Notes under the pieces: model-generated | Databases searched by the model: none | Told to the model about the DNA's origin: nothing | The model's input: only the letters and a program-made list of their open reading frames with translations | Part shown: in pieces, positions 20,802 to 30,306 of the stretch | How positions within the stretch are numbered: the first letter of the stretch is position 1 | Layout: every line of letters begins with the position of its first letter | Made by a program: the position numbers and the translations under genes | Origin: Micromonospora sp. NBC_01796 | GTDB lineage: Bacteria; Actinomycetota; Actinomycetes; Mycobacteriales; Micromonosporaceae | Assembly (NCBI RefSeq): GCF_035917455.1 | Contig: NZ_CP109078.1 | Coordinates: 1,798,001 to 1,862,000, forward strand | Length of the DNA: 64,000 nucleotides | Direction: 5' to 3'

Positions 20802-21722
20802 ATGACCCGTGAACTGGTCGTCCTGGGCACCGCCAGCCAGGTACCGACCCGGCAGCGCAACCACAACGGTTACCTGCTGCGCTGGGACGACGAGATGATC
20901 GTCTTCGACCCCGGCGAGGGCAGCCAGCGGCAGATGCTGCGGGCCAAGGTCTCGGCCACCGACCTGACCCGGATCTGCATCACCCACTTCCACGGCGACC
21001 ACTGCCTCGGCCTGCCCGGGATGATCCAACGCCTCTCCCTGGACCGGGTGCCGCACCCGGTCCCGGTGCACTTCCCGGCCGGCGGCACCGAGTACTTCGA
21101 CCGGCTGCGGCACGCCAGCGCCTTCCACGAAACCGCCGACGTCCGCCCGGAACCCGTCGAATCCGACGGCCAGACCATCCCGATCAGCGGCGCGACGATC
21201 ACCGCCCGCCGACTCGATCACCCGGTCGAGGCGTACGGCTACCGGCTGGTCGAGCCGGACGGGCGCCGGATGCTGCCGGAACGGCTGGCCGCGTACGGCA
21301 TCTCCGGGCCGGCCGTCGGCGAGCTGATCCGCGCCGGGGAGATCGAGTCCGGCGGGCGCCGCGTGCCCCTGGACGCGGTCAGCGAACCGCGCCGGGGGCA
21401 GCGGTTCGCCTTCGTCATGGACACCGGGCTCTGCGACGCCGTGTACGACCTCGCCGACGGGGCCGACCTGCTGGTGATCGAGTCGACCTTCCTCACCGAG
21501 GACGCCGCGCTGGCCGCCGAGGCGGGGCACCTGACCGCGGCGCAGGCCGCGCGGGTGGCCACCGAAACCGGCGTACGCCGACTCGTGCTGACCCACTTCT
21601 CCCAGCGCTACCCCGACCCGGCCCGGTTCGCCGCCGAGGCACGCGAACACTTCGCCGGCGACCTGGTGGTGGCCGAGGACCTCGGTCGGGTACGGGTGCC
21701 CCGGCTATCCTCGGCCGGGTGA
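20802..21722 (+). CDS. rnz: Ribonuclease Z (tRNA 3' endonuclease, metallo-beta-lactamase fold)
   Basis: A 306-residue MBL-fold protein. The zinc motif THFHGDH is at residues 61-67, followed by CLGLPG as in RNase [20 protein letters not shown] at the N-terminus and the late LTHFSQRY segment are RNase Z hallmarks. RNase Z matures tRNA 3' ends. GGAGG is six bases before ATG 20802. The gene carries a long structured leader and its stop overlaps the next gene (GTGA). An arylsulfatase-like MBL hydrolase is the less likely alternative. Confidence 0.9.
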   Translation: MTRELVVLGTASQVPTRQRNHNGYLLRWDDEMIVFDPGEGSQRQMLRAKVSATDLTRICITHFHGDHCLGLPGMIQRLSLDRVPHPVPVHFPAGGTEYFDRLRHASAFHETADVRPEPVESDGQTIPISGATITARRLDHPVEAYGYRLVEPDGRRMLPERLAAYGISGPAVGELIRAGEIESGGRRVPLDAVSEPRRGQRFAFVMDTGLCDAVYDLADGADLLVIESTFLTEDAALAAEAGHLTAAQAARVATETGVRRLVLTHFSQRYPDPARFAAEAREHFAGDLVVAEDLGRVRVPRLSSAG

Positions 21723-22231
21723 CCGTCACCCTGCGCCCGGCCACCGCCGACGACCTGATGGCCGTGGGCGGGCTGCACGCGCGTTCCCGGCAGGCCGCCT
21801 ACCGGGACTTCGTACCCGCCGAGGCGCTCGCCTCGGACTCCGGCGACCTGCTCGGCCAGTGGTGGAGCGAACGCTGGAAGTGGGAGCGGGACACCCACCT
21901 GATGACCGTGGTCGACGCCGGTGACCGGCTGGTCGGCTTCAACTACGTCGGACCGCACGAACTCGACCCGACCGGGTACGGCGAACTCTGCGCCATCCAC
22001 CTGGAGCCGGACCACCAGGGCCGGGGCCTGGGTCGGGCGTTGATGGTCGACGCGCTGGGCACCCTGCACGGGCGCGGCTGGCACCGGGCGGCCCTCTGGG
22101 TGCTGGCCGGCAACAAGCACGCCCAGGAGTTCTACCGGCGCGGCGGGTGGACCGCCGACGGGGTCGAACGGACCGAACACGTCGGCTCCGCCCTCGTGCC
22201 GCAACTGCGCTACGTCCGGGACCTGCCCTAA
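21719..22231 (+). CDS. GNAT-family N-acetyltransferase
   Basis: A 170-residue GNAT fold with the acetyl-CoA binding segment [12 protein letters not shown] (about 99-110) and the C-terminal [13 protein letters not shown] motif. GTG 21719 overlaps the rnz stop (GTGA), so the two are translationally coupled. Its substrate, protein or small molecule, is not predictable. Confidence 0.9.
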   Translation: MTVTLRPATADDLMAVGGLHARSRQAAYRDFVPAEALASDSGDLLGQWWSERWKWERDTHLMTVVDAGDRLVGFNYVGPHELDPTGYGELCAIHLEPDHQGRGLGRALMVDALGTLHGRGWHRAALWVLAGNKHAQEFYRRGGWTADGVERTEHVGSALVPQLRYVRDLP

Positions 22232-22313
22232 CCGCCCGCGCGTCCCCCGCGTTGTTCGCTGTCAGCGGAGCCCGGTCGGGCATCGAAGCGCACCGCTGGA
22301 CGTTGTCCGCGAC

Positions 22314-23270
22314 ATGGACGGCGAACAGATCCAGCCACCTCCCACCGAAGCCGACGCCCTGGACGCGTACTCCCGGGTGGTCACCGGGGTCGCCTCCCGG
22401 GTCCTGCCGAGCGTCGCCGCACTCGCGGTGCGCTCCGCGCGGGGCAACGGGGCCGGCTCCGCGGTCACCTTCACCGCCGACGGTCTCCTGCTCACCAGCG
22501 CCCACGTGGTCGACGGAGCAGAGGGCGGTACGGCCACCTTCGCCGACGGCGCCGAATCCCGGTTCGACGTGGTCGGCACCGACCCCCTCTCCGACCTGGC
22601 CGTACTCCGGGTCCGGTCGACCAGCGTGCCGCCGGCCGAACTCGGCGACGCCGACCAGCTCCGGATCGGCCAGCTCGTGGTGGCCGTGGGCAACCCGATG
22701 GGGCTGGCCGGCTCGGTCACCGCCGGGGTGGTCTCCGGCCTGGGCCGGTCCCTGCCCGCCCGCGACGGCCGGCTGGTCCGGCTGATCGAGGACGTGATCC
22801 AGACCGACGCCGCCCTCAACCCCGGCAACTCGGGCGGGGCACTGGCCGACTCGGCCGGACGGGTGATCGGGGTGAACACCGCCGTGGCCGGTTACGGGCT
22901 CGGCCTGGCCGTACCGATCAACTCCACCACCCGGCAGATCATCGGCGACCTGGTCTCCACCGGGCGGGTACGCCGGGCCTGGCTCGGCGTCGCCGGGGTG
23001 CCGGTCCCGCTGCCCCCGGCGGTGGCCGAACGCACCGGTCAGCGCCGGGGCCTGCGGGTGGTCGAGGTGGTGCCGGGCAGCCCCGCCGGCAGCGCCGGGA
23101 TCTACCTCGGTGACGTGCTCATCTCGGCCGGGGGCCGGCCGGTGCAGAGCGGGCAGGGGCTGCAGCGCCTGATGCTCGGGCCGGCGATCGGCAGCCGCCT
23201 GCCGGTCACCCTGCTCCGCCGGGGAGCCTTCGTCGACGTGATCGCCGTCCCGGCGGAGCTGAGCCGCTGA
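22314..23270 (+). CDS. S1C (HtrA/DegP-like) serine protease without export signal
   Basis: A 318-residue trypsin-fold protease with triad His64 (SAHVV), Asp94 (DPLSDLAVL) and Ser173 (NPGNSGGAL), followed by a C-terminal PDZ domain (about 235-318). It starts MDGEQIQPPPTEADALDAY and has no signal peptide or transmembrane helix, unlike membrane-anchored actinobacterial HtrA proteins. A cytoplasmic location is therefore inferred. No good Shine-Dalgarno precedes ATG 22314. It ends 7 bases from the convergent cbs stop. Confidence 0.92.
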   Translation: MDGEQIQPPPTEADALDAYSRVVTGVASRVLPSVAALAVRSARGNGAGSAVTFTADGLLLTSAHVVDGAEGGTATFADGAESRFDVVGTDPLSDLAVLRVRSTSVPPAELGDADQLRIGQLVVAVGNPMGLAGSVTAGVVSGLGRSLPARDGRLVRLIEDVIQTDAALNPGNSGGALADSAGRVIGVNTAVAGYGLGLAVPINSTTRQIIGDLVSTGRVRRAWLGVAGVPVPLPPAVAERTGQRRGLRVVEVVPGSPAGSAGIYLGDVLISAGGRPVQSGQGLQRLMLGPAIGSRLPVTLLRRGAFVDVIAVPAELSR

Positions 23271-23277
23271 CCGACGC

Positions 23278-24648
<1,371 letters not shown>

Positions 24649-24775
24649 CTCGATGTGCCTTTCCGCGTGGCCCGTCCGGCTCGTGGCCGGGTGATGGTCC
24701 GTGGCTGTGCCAGGTCAGCCCCGATGGCTGCGTAGATCAGCCTACGTGGGGTCACGGCACCACGTGGCCGGGGAC

Positions 24776-25132
24776 TCAGGGCACCACGTGGCCGGGGACC
24801 ACGCTGTCCCGACGGGCCTCCCAGACCAGGAAGCGCTCGGTCTCGGCGAGCACGCTGCCGGCCAGCCAGGTCACCATGAGCGCGTCGTCGGCCAGTCCGA
24901 AAACCGCCAGCAACAGCTCGGGTGCCAGGTCGATCGGTGAGACCACGTACGCGGTCGCCGCCGCCATCAGGGCCAACCGCAGGCCGCCGTCGTACTCGCC
25001 GCGGGCCGTCGCGCGGATCATCCGGGGCAGCGCCCCCAGCCGGGCCCCCAGCGACGGGCCGCCCCGCGTCCCGGATGTCAACGCCCGGGCCAGCGCCGCA
25101 AACGCCGCGGTCCGCTTCAGTGTCTTCGCCAT
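24776..25132 (-). CDS. DUF1232 (YkvA-like) small membrane protein
   Basis: A 118-residue protein with the DUF1232 core MAAATAYVVSPIDLAPELLL (about 54-73). The SPIDLxP motif is diagnostic of the family. Two short hydrophobic helices flank it. GGAGG lies eight bases before ATG 25132. Function is unknown. Confidence 0.85.
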   Translation of the reverse strand: MAKTLKRTAAFAALARALTSGTRGGPSLGARLGALPRMIRATARGEYDGGLRLALMAAATAYVVSPIDLAPELLLAVFGLADDALMVTWLAGSVLAETERFLVWEARRDSVVPGHVVP

Positions 25133-25304
25133 GTCCGCACCCTCCTTCCGCCCATGATGCACATGGGGGCAACTTCCCCGCAGCGCGGGAAAGGGACACC
25201 CGCCGCATCCCGACCCGGGAGGAGCCAAAACACCGACAGCGCGAAACGACCCACCGAGATAGCCTCGAAGGCCGCAGGATGTCCGCGAAGGCGGGGGGCG
25301 CTTG

Positions 25305-26399
25305 ATGAGTACGGCCGGTTCGGTGACGCGGCAACAGGCGCCGTGGCACACCGTGCGCCGGGTCGCGAAGCTGACGATCCTCGGTGCCGGGGTGACGGCG
25401 GCGACCACGGCCACCGCCTGGGCGGTGCTGATCGGCCAGGCCCGGCAGGCCCGACGGATCATCCCGCTCGCGCAGGCACCGCCGCCGCGCGGTGACGGGG
25501 TGTACGGGGCGAGGTTCCCGGGCAAGCCCCTCACCATGGTCATCCTGGGCGATTCGTCCGCGGCGGGGTACGGCGTACACCGCCCCCGGGAGACGCCCGG
25601 CGCCCTGCTCGCCACCGGTATCTCCCGCCGCCTGCGCCGGCCGGTACGACTGCACCGGTTCGCCGTGGTGGGCAGCCGCTCGGCCGGATTGGCACCGCAG
25701 GTCGAGGCGGCCCTCGAACTGGAGCCGGAGCTGGCGGTGATCCTGGTCGGCGGCAACGACGTGACCGCGCGTACGCCGCTGTCGATCGCCGTACGTTATC
25801 TGGTCGACGCGGTCCGCGACCTGCGCGGCGCGGGCGCCGAGGTGGTCGTCGGCACCTGTCCGGACCTGGGCGCGATCCGGCCGATCAAGCCGCCGCTGCG
25901 GTGGCTGGCCCGGCGCTGGAGTCGCCAGCTCGCCGCCGCGCAGACGGTGGCCGTGGTCGAGGCCGGTGGCGCGACGGTGTCCCTGGGTGACCTGCTCGGT
26001 CCCCGATTCGCGGCCGAACCGACCCGGATGTTCGCCTGGGACCACTTTCACCCGTCCGCCGAGGGTTACGCGGTCGCGGCTGCGGCACTGCTGCCGACGG
26101 TCCTGGTGGCGCTGGGCGCGGCCGAGGAGCGTCGGCCGGCTCTCGCCGAGGGCGAGGGGGTCCGCTCGCTGCCGGCCGCCGCGCACGAGGCGGCCCGCAA
26201 CGCCGGTACGGAGGTCAGCGGGACCGAGGTCGGCGGACGCGAGCGCGGGCCCGCGGGGCGTTGGGCGCAGTTGCGCCGACGCCGGGCCTGGTTCGGCCAC
26301 CAGCGCGGCGAGGAGCCGGCCGCGCCCGCCCATGAAGCAGGCTCGACCGGGGCGACCACGACCGGAGCCGAGCCGTCCACAGTGGAGGAACGAGCATGA
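25305..26399 (+). CDS. Membrane-anchored SGNH/GDSL hydrolase, paralog 1
   Basis: A 364-residue protein with an N-terminal transmembrane helix (about 25-45) and an SGNH hydrolase domain. Block I GDSS is at 82-85 (Ser84), block III is GGNDVT, and the Asp/His block is DHFHPSAEGY. The last ~95 residues are a charged low-complexity tail absent from paralog 2. M. tuberculosis Rv1075c, an SGNH esterase by memory, sits in the same neighbourhood. The ester substrate is unknown. ATG 25305 follows a G-rich stretch. It overlaps paralog 2 by ATGA. Confidence 0.88.
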   Translation: MSTAGSVTRQQAPWHTVRRVAKLTILGAGVTAATTATAWAVLIGQARQARRIIPLAQAPPPRGDGVYGARFPGKPLTMVILGDSSAAGYGVHRPRETPGALLATGISRRLRRPVRLHRFAVVGSRSAGLAPQVEAALELEPELAVILVGGNDVTARTPLSIAVRYLVDAVRDLRGAGAEVVVGTCPDLGAIRPIKPPLRWLARRWSRQLAAAQTVAVVEAGGATVSLGDLLGPRFAAEPTRMFAWDHFHPSAEGYAVAAAALLPTVLVALGAAEERRPALAEGEGVRSLPAAAHEAARNAGTEVSGTEVGGRERGPAGRWAQLRRRRAWFGHQRGEEPAAPAHEAGSTGATTTGAEPSTVEERA

Positions 26400-27238
26400 C
26401 AGCGAGCGGGACTCCGCGCCAACGGAGCGGTACCGCCGGCCAGCTCGGCCGGAGCGCCGCGCTGACCCTGATCGCCGGCACCGTCGGCGGCGCCGCCCTG
26501 CTCGCCGGTGAGGTGCTGCTGGCCCGCAACCGACGCTACGCCCAGCCGGAACTGGGACTGGCGCTGCGTTCCGTGGTCGGTCGGACCGGTGCGCCCGTAC
26601 TCCGGCTGGTCCTGCTCGGCGACTCGTCGGCGCTCGGCGTCGGGGTGAACCGGGTCGAGGACACCGTCGGCGGTCAGCTCGCCCGGCTCCTGGCCGACGG
26701 TACGGGCCCCACCAGCGGGAACCTGGCCGGCGAGGGTCACCGTCTGGTGCACCTGTCCAGCGTCGGGGTGTCCGGCTCCCGGGCCACGGACCTGGCCACC
26801 CAGGTGGCGCGGGCACTGCTCGGGGAACGCCCGGACGTGGCGGTGATCCTGATCGGGGCCAACGACGTGACCGCACTGCGCCGACCGGGTGAGACGGCCG
26901 CCTACCTGGGTGCCGCCGTACGCCGGCTGCGCAACGCCGGGGTGGAGGTCGTCGTCGGCACCTGCCCCGACCTCGGTGCCGTACGCGCCATCGCGCAACC
27001 GCTGCGCCAGGTCACCGGCCTGCTCGGTCGGCGTACGGCCAGGGCCCAGTCGCGGGCCGTGCTCGCGGCCGGCGGCGTCGCGGTCGACCTGGCCGCCGAG
27101 ACCGGTCCCGTGTTCCGGGCCGACGCCGGGACCCTCTGCCACGACGGTTACCACCCCTCGGCGGACGGGTACCGGGTGTGGGCCCACGCCCTGCTGCCGG
27201 CCGTGGCCGAGGCGGCGGCGGTCACCCGGCAGCACTGA
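26396..27238 (+). CDS. Membrane-anchored SGNH/GDSL hydrolase, paralog 2
   Basis: A 280-residue protein with an N-terminal transmembrane helix (about 18-40) and an SGNH domain: GDSS at 75-78 (Ser77), GANDVT, and CHDGYHPSADGYRVW for the catalytic Asp-x-x-His. It is clearly homologous to paralog 1 (shared VVVGTCPDLGA(V/I)R and HPSA(D/E)GY). ATG 26396 overlaps the previous stop, so the pair is coupled. Tandem duplication of an Rv1075c-type esterase is inferred. Confidence 0.9.
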   Translation: MTASGTPRQRSGTAGQLGRSAALTLIAGTVGGAALLAGEVLLARNRRYAQPELGLALRSVVGRTGAPVLRLVLLGDSSALGVGVNRVEDTVGGQLARLLADGTGPTSGNLAGEGHRLVHLSSVGVSGSRATDLATQVARALLGERPDVAVILIGANDVTALRRPGETAAYLGAAVRRLRNAGVEVVVGTCPDLGAVRAIAQPLRQVTGLLGRRTARAQSRAVLAAGGVAVDLAAETGPVFRADAGTLCHDGYHPSADGYRVWAHALLPAVAEAAAVTRQH

Positions 27239-27291
27239 CGGGGCGCCCTCGGCTCCAGCCGGAATCATCACAGCCTCGATGACTTCCGCCG

Positions 27292-27314
27292 TAAGTTACC
27301 GGCCGGTTAAGTTA
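27292..27314 (+). promoter_or_regulatory. Repeated TAAGTTA motif before the thiolase
   Basis: TAAGTTA occurs at 27292-27298 and 27308-27314, 16 bases apart, around a 10-bp palindrome ACCGGCCGGT (27298-27307). The second copy ends 5 bases before the ATG. There is no Shine-Dalgarno, so the transcript may be leaderless, with the motif overlapping the -10 region. A regulator site is possible. Confidence 0.4.
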
Positions 27315-27319
27315 GAGGT

Positions 27320-28582
27320 ATGTCGACCGATCCGTCTCGCACCGCCGTCATCGTCGCCACCGCCCGCTCCCCGATCGGCCGAGCCGGCAAGGGCTCCCTG
27401 CGCGACCTGCGGCCGGACGACCTCGCCGCCACCATCGTCCGGGCCGCGCTGGACCAGGTACCCGAACTCGACCCCACCCAGATCGACGACCTCTACCTCG
27501 GCTGTGGCCTGCCCGGCGGGGAACAGGGCTTCAACATGGGCCGGGTGGTGGCCACCCTGCTCGGCCTGGACACCCTGCCGGCCGCCACGGTGACCCGCTA
27601 CTGCGCCTCGTCGCTGCAGACCACCCGGATGGCCTTCCACGCCATCGCCGCCGGCGAGGGGGACGTCTTCGTCTCCGCCGGGGTCGAGTGCGTCTCCCGG
27701 TTCGCCCGGGGCAGTTCCGACGGACTGCCCTCCGAGGCCCAGGCACTCGTCGGGGGCGGCTGGCAGAACCCCCGGTTCGCCGCGGCCCAGGCCCGGTCGG
27801 CCGCCCGTACCCAGGCCGGGGCCGAGCCCTGGACCGATCCCCGGCTCGACGGGGAACTGCCCGACATCTACCTGACGATGGGTCAGACCGCCGAAAATCT
27901 GGCCCAGGTGTACGACGTCACCCGCGCGGACATGGACGAGTTCGGCGTACGCAGCCAGAACCTCGCCGAGCAGGCCATCGCGGCCGGCTTCTGGGCTCGG
28001 GAGATCACCCCGGTGACCCTGCCCTCGGGCGAGGTGGTGAGCGCCGACGACGGCCCCCGCGCCGGGGTGACCATGGACGGCGTGGCCGGCCTCAAGCCGG
28101 TGTTCCGCCCCGACGGCCGGATCACCGCCGGCAACTGCTGCCCGCTCAACGACGGTGCGGCGGCGGTGGTCGTGATGAGCGAACAGCGCGCCCGCGACCT
28201 CGGCATCACCCCGCTGGCCCGGATCGTCTCCACCGGGGTCACCGGACTCTCACCCGAGATCATGGGGCTGGGCCCGGTCGAGGCGTCCCGGCAGGCGCTG
28301 AAGCGGGCCGGGATGAGCATCGACGACGTCGACCTGGTGGAGATCAACGAGGCGTTCGCCGCCCAGGTGATCCCCTCCTACCGGGAGTTGGACATCCCGC
28401 TGGAGAAGCTCAACGTGATGGGCGGCGCGATCGCCGTCGGACACCCGTTCGGCATGACCGGCGCCCGGATCACCGGGACGCTGATCAACTCGCTGCGGTG
28501 GCACGACAAGAGCATCGGGCTGGAGACCATGTGCGTCGGCGGCGGGCAGGGCATGGCCCTGGTCCTCGAACGCCTCAGCTGA
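27320..28582 (+). CDS. Acetyl-CoA C-acetyltransferase / thiolase
   Basis: A 420-residue thiolase. The acyl-carrying cysteine is Cys95 (VTRYCASSLQ). The NEAFAAQ, GGAIAVGHPFGMTGAR (catalytic His) and CVGGGQGMA (second Cys) motifs are complete. Beta-oxidation thiolysis or acetoacetyl-CoA formation are both possible. By memory, FadA3 (Rv1074c) lies next to the SGNH gene in M. tuberculosis, so this is likely its counterpart. A 23-bp imperfect repeat of the stop region lies just downstream (28606-28628). Confidence 0.93.
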   Translation: MSTDPSRTAVIVATARSPIGRAGKGSLRDLRPDDLAATIVRAALDQVPELDPTQIDDLYLGCGLPGGEQGFNMGRVVATLLGLDTLPAATVTRYCASSLQTTRMAFHAIAAGEGDVFVSAGVECVSRFARGSSDGLPSEAQALVGGGWQNPRFAAAQARSAARTQAGAEPWTDPRLDGELPDIYLTMGQTAENLAQVYDVTRADMDEFGVRSQNLAEQAIAAGFWAREITPVTLPSGEVVSADDGPRAGVTMDGVAGLKPVFRPDGRITAGNCCPLNDGAAAVVVMSEQRARDLGITPLARIVSTGVTGLSPEIMGLGPVEASRQALKRAGMSIDDVDLVEINEAFAAQVIPSYRELDIPLEKLNVMGGAIAVGHPFGMTGARITGTLINSLRWHDKSIGLETMCVGGGQGMALVLERLS

Positions 28583-28628
28583 GCAGCCAGCAGGTCCCCG
28601 AAAGTCTCGGCTGAGCCGCCGGCAGGTC
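28574..28628 (+). repeat. Imperfect tandem duplication of the thiolase stop region
   Basis: Two 23-base units (28574-28596, containing the thiolase stop, and 28606-28628) agree at 20 of 23 positions and are 32 bases apart. A weaker third unit (CGGGCCGGCAGGTGC) follows near 28645. It suggests a local duplication at the gene end. Confidence 0.55.
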
Positions 28629-28664
28629 ATCGCCGGGCTCGGTCGGGCCGGCAGGTGCTCGCCG

Positions 28665-28988
28665 TCAGAGGGCGCTGCGGGTGGCGGTGACCTCGGCGGC
28701 GGCTTCGGCCAGCACCGGCTCCGGCGGGTCGGCGGCGAGCAGATCGGCGGCGACCACCCGGAGCTGGTCGGGCAGGGCGAGATCGTTGTCGAGCCGGGGC
28801 ACGGTGCGCCGTGGCTCACCCTCGGCATCGGCGGCCAGGTTCGCGACCTGCTGGACCAGCCGGTGCATCAGGTCGGCCCGGGACACGTTGCCCGTGGTGG
28901 CCGTGGCCGCCCACCGTGGCGCCATCCAGTGCGCCACCTGCCCGACCAACAGCTCAACCGCCCGCCCCAACTCCCCCACCCCACTCAT
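28665..28988 (-). CDS. Small conserved hypothetical protein
   Basis: A 107-residue, mostly helical soluble protein (MSGVGELGRAVELLVGQVAHW). I do not recognise a named domain. Codon bias is coding-like. ATG 28988 is preceded by a G-rich tract (GGGGG just before the start) instead of a standard ribosome site. It is convergent with the thiolase and lies downstream of the type A inverted repeat. Confidence 0.65.
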   Translation of the reverse strand: MSGVGELGRAVELLVGQVAHWMAPRWAATATTGNVSRADLMHRLVQQVANLAADAEGEPRRTVPRLDNDLALPDQLRVVAADLLAADPPEPVLAEAAAEVTATRSAL

Positions 28989-29040
28989 CCCCCAAACCTA
29001 GCCCCCCACCCCACCCCACCCCGCACCCCACCGCCCACCC
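28989..29040 (-). other. G-rich tract (minus strand) between inverted repeat and gene start
   Basis: On the minus strand this stretch is runs of four to six Gs separated by single T or short spacers, such as GGGGTGGGGTGGGG. It directly precedes the start of the 107-residue gene and follows the type A inverted repeat. It could form a quadruplex in the nontemplate strand or the mRNA leader. Confidence 0.5.
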
Positions 29041-29050
29041 GGCGAGCCTC

Positions 29051-29110
29051 GTTGATCATGAAGTTAGCGACGGTTTTCGACGCCCACAGCGCGCTAACTT
29101 CATGATCAAC
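29051..29110. repeat. Intergenic inverted repeat, type A copy 1
   Basis: Perfect 19-bp arms GTTGATCATGAAGTTAGCG (29051-29069) and its complement (29092-29110) around a 22-base loop. The identical arms recur at 57339-57398. It lies between codirectional minus-strand genes. No T-tract follows and no transposase is nearby. Confidence 0.9.
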
Positions 29111-29130
29111 GCCCCGAGGCGGGGAGGGAG

Positions 29131-29171
29131 ACGGCGGACGCCCGCCCCCGGAGGGGGCGGGCGTCCGCCGT
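29131..29171 (-). terminator. Strong GC hairpin downstream of the Bax-inhibitor-1-like gene
   Basis: A perfect 19-bp stem (29131-29149 with 29153-29171) with a 3-base loop, 20 bases after the stop of the minus-strand gene. There is no T-run, but such hairpins are common actinobacterial terminators. Confidence 0.7.
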
Positions 29172-29191
29172 GGTGCTGGGGCTGGGGTGGG

Positions 29192-30010
29192 TCAGTCGTC
29201 GCCCTGGAAGTAGCTGATCAGGCGCAGGACCTCGAAGTAGAGCCAGATAAGGCTGACCAGGATGCCGAACGCGGCGGTCCAGGAGTAGCGCTGGGGCAGG
29301 CCCAGGCGTACGCCCTCTTCGACCTCGTGGAAGCTCAGGATGAAGCTGAGCGAGGCGACCACGATGCAGATCAGGCTGAAGCCGATCGCCAGCGGTCCGC
29401 CGCTGCGCAGGCCGGTGTCGAAACCGAAGAGCGACAGCACCAGGTTGATCAGGATGACCGCGAACAGTCCGACCATCGCCGCGATGACGCCCCGGACGAA
29501 CTTCGGCGTCGCCCGGATCGCCTTCGCCCGGTAGAGGATCGCCATCAGGAAGAACACCCCGAAGGTGGCGACCACCGCCTGGAGCACGATGCCGTCGTAG
29601 AACGACTCGTACGCCTTGCTGACGGCGCCGACGAGGACACCCTCGACCACGGCGTACGTGACCACGAGTGCCGGGTTGGCCATCCGCGAGAAGCTGATCA
29701 CGAGGCCGAGCACCAGCCCGACCACCAGCGCACCGATCCAGGCCACGCCCATCAGCGCGTCCGGCACCAGCACCCACGCGGCGGTGGCGGCGGCACCCGT
29801 GATGGCGAGCAGGGTGACGGTCTTGACGACAACGTCGTCGATGGTCATCGGCTGCACGGTGGGGGGTGCGGCCGGGTAGGCTCCCGCCGTGGTCGGGTAC
29901 GGCTGCCCGTAGCCGGGCTGCCCGTGCGGGCCGGCCGGGGCGTACCCGGCGGCCCGCTCGCGCTCGGCCGCCTGGCCGAGCCGGGCCAGCACCGGGTTGG
30001 AAGTCTTCAC
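29192..30010 (-). CDS. Bax inhibitor-1/YccA-family membrane protein
   Basis: A 272-residue protein with a Pro/Gly/Tyr-rich cytoplasmic N-terminus (about 1-55) and about seven transmembrane helices ending FEVLRLISYFQGDD. The family (TMBIM/YccA/YetJ) includes pH-gated calcium-leak channels. The acidic C-terminus and helix count match. GTG 30010 has GGGAGG seven bases upstream. A strong hairpin follows its stop. It lies 110 bases downstream of the bldA-type tRNA on the same strand. Confidence 0.9.
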   Translation of the reverse strand: MKTSNPVLARLGQAAERERAAGYAPAGPHGQPGYGQPYPTTAGAYPAAPPTVQPMTIDDVVVKTVTLLAITGAAATAAWVLVPDALMGVAWIGALVVGLVLGLVISFSRMANPALVVTYAVVEGVLVGAVSKAYESFYDGIVLQAVVATFGVFFLMAILYRAKAIRATPKFVRGVIAAMVGLFAVILINLVLSLFGFDTGLRSGGPLAIGFSLICIVVASLSFILSFHEVEEGVRLGLPQRYSWTAAFGILVSLIWLYFEVLRLISYFQGDD

Positions 30011-30121
30011 TTTCAGGCCTCCCTCAGGGGGTCGATACACGGTGAGACCGTGCCGCGCTCAAGGGTAATGGGTCCCAGCGAACTTTGTGGGATTCAGATA
30101 CCCAGATGGTATGGCAAACGC

Positions 30122-30205
30122 TGGTGCCCGGGGCGGGGGTCGAACCCGCATGCCTTGCGGCAGCCGCTTTTAAGGCGGCCGTGTCTGCCTTTCCACCACC
30201 CGGGC
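30122..30205 (-). tRNA. bldA: tRNA-Leu (anticodon UAA), bldA-type
   Basis: On the minus strand the acceptor arms GCCCGGG (30205-30199) and CCCGGGC (30132-30126) pair perfectly, followed by A and encoded CCA (30124-30122). The anticodon stem encloses the loop CTTAAAA, giving anticodon TAA, which reads the rare leucine codon UUA. A long variable arm (GCTGCCGCAAGGCA) and GGTTCGACCC T-arm fit tRNA-Leu. In Streptomyces this tRNA is BldA, controlling development and secondary metabolism through rare TTA codons. I found no in-frame TTA in genes of this window. Confidence 0.95.
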
Positions 30206-30306
30206 GGGCGGTTCGGGAGGGCTCATACACCCTCACGCCTGTCACGGTAGCGGGTTCCGACCCACCGGGCGCACCCCGTCGACCGATCGGCACTAGGGTC
30301 AAGGCC

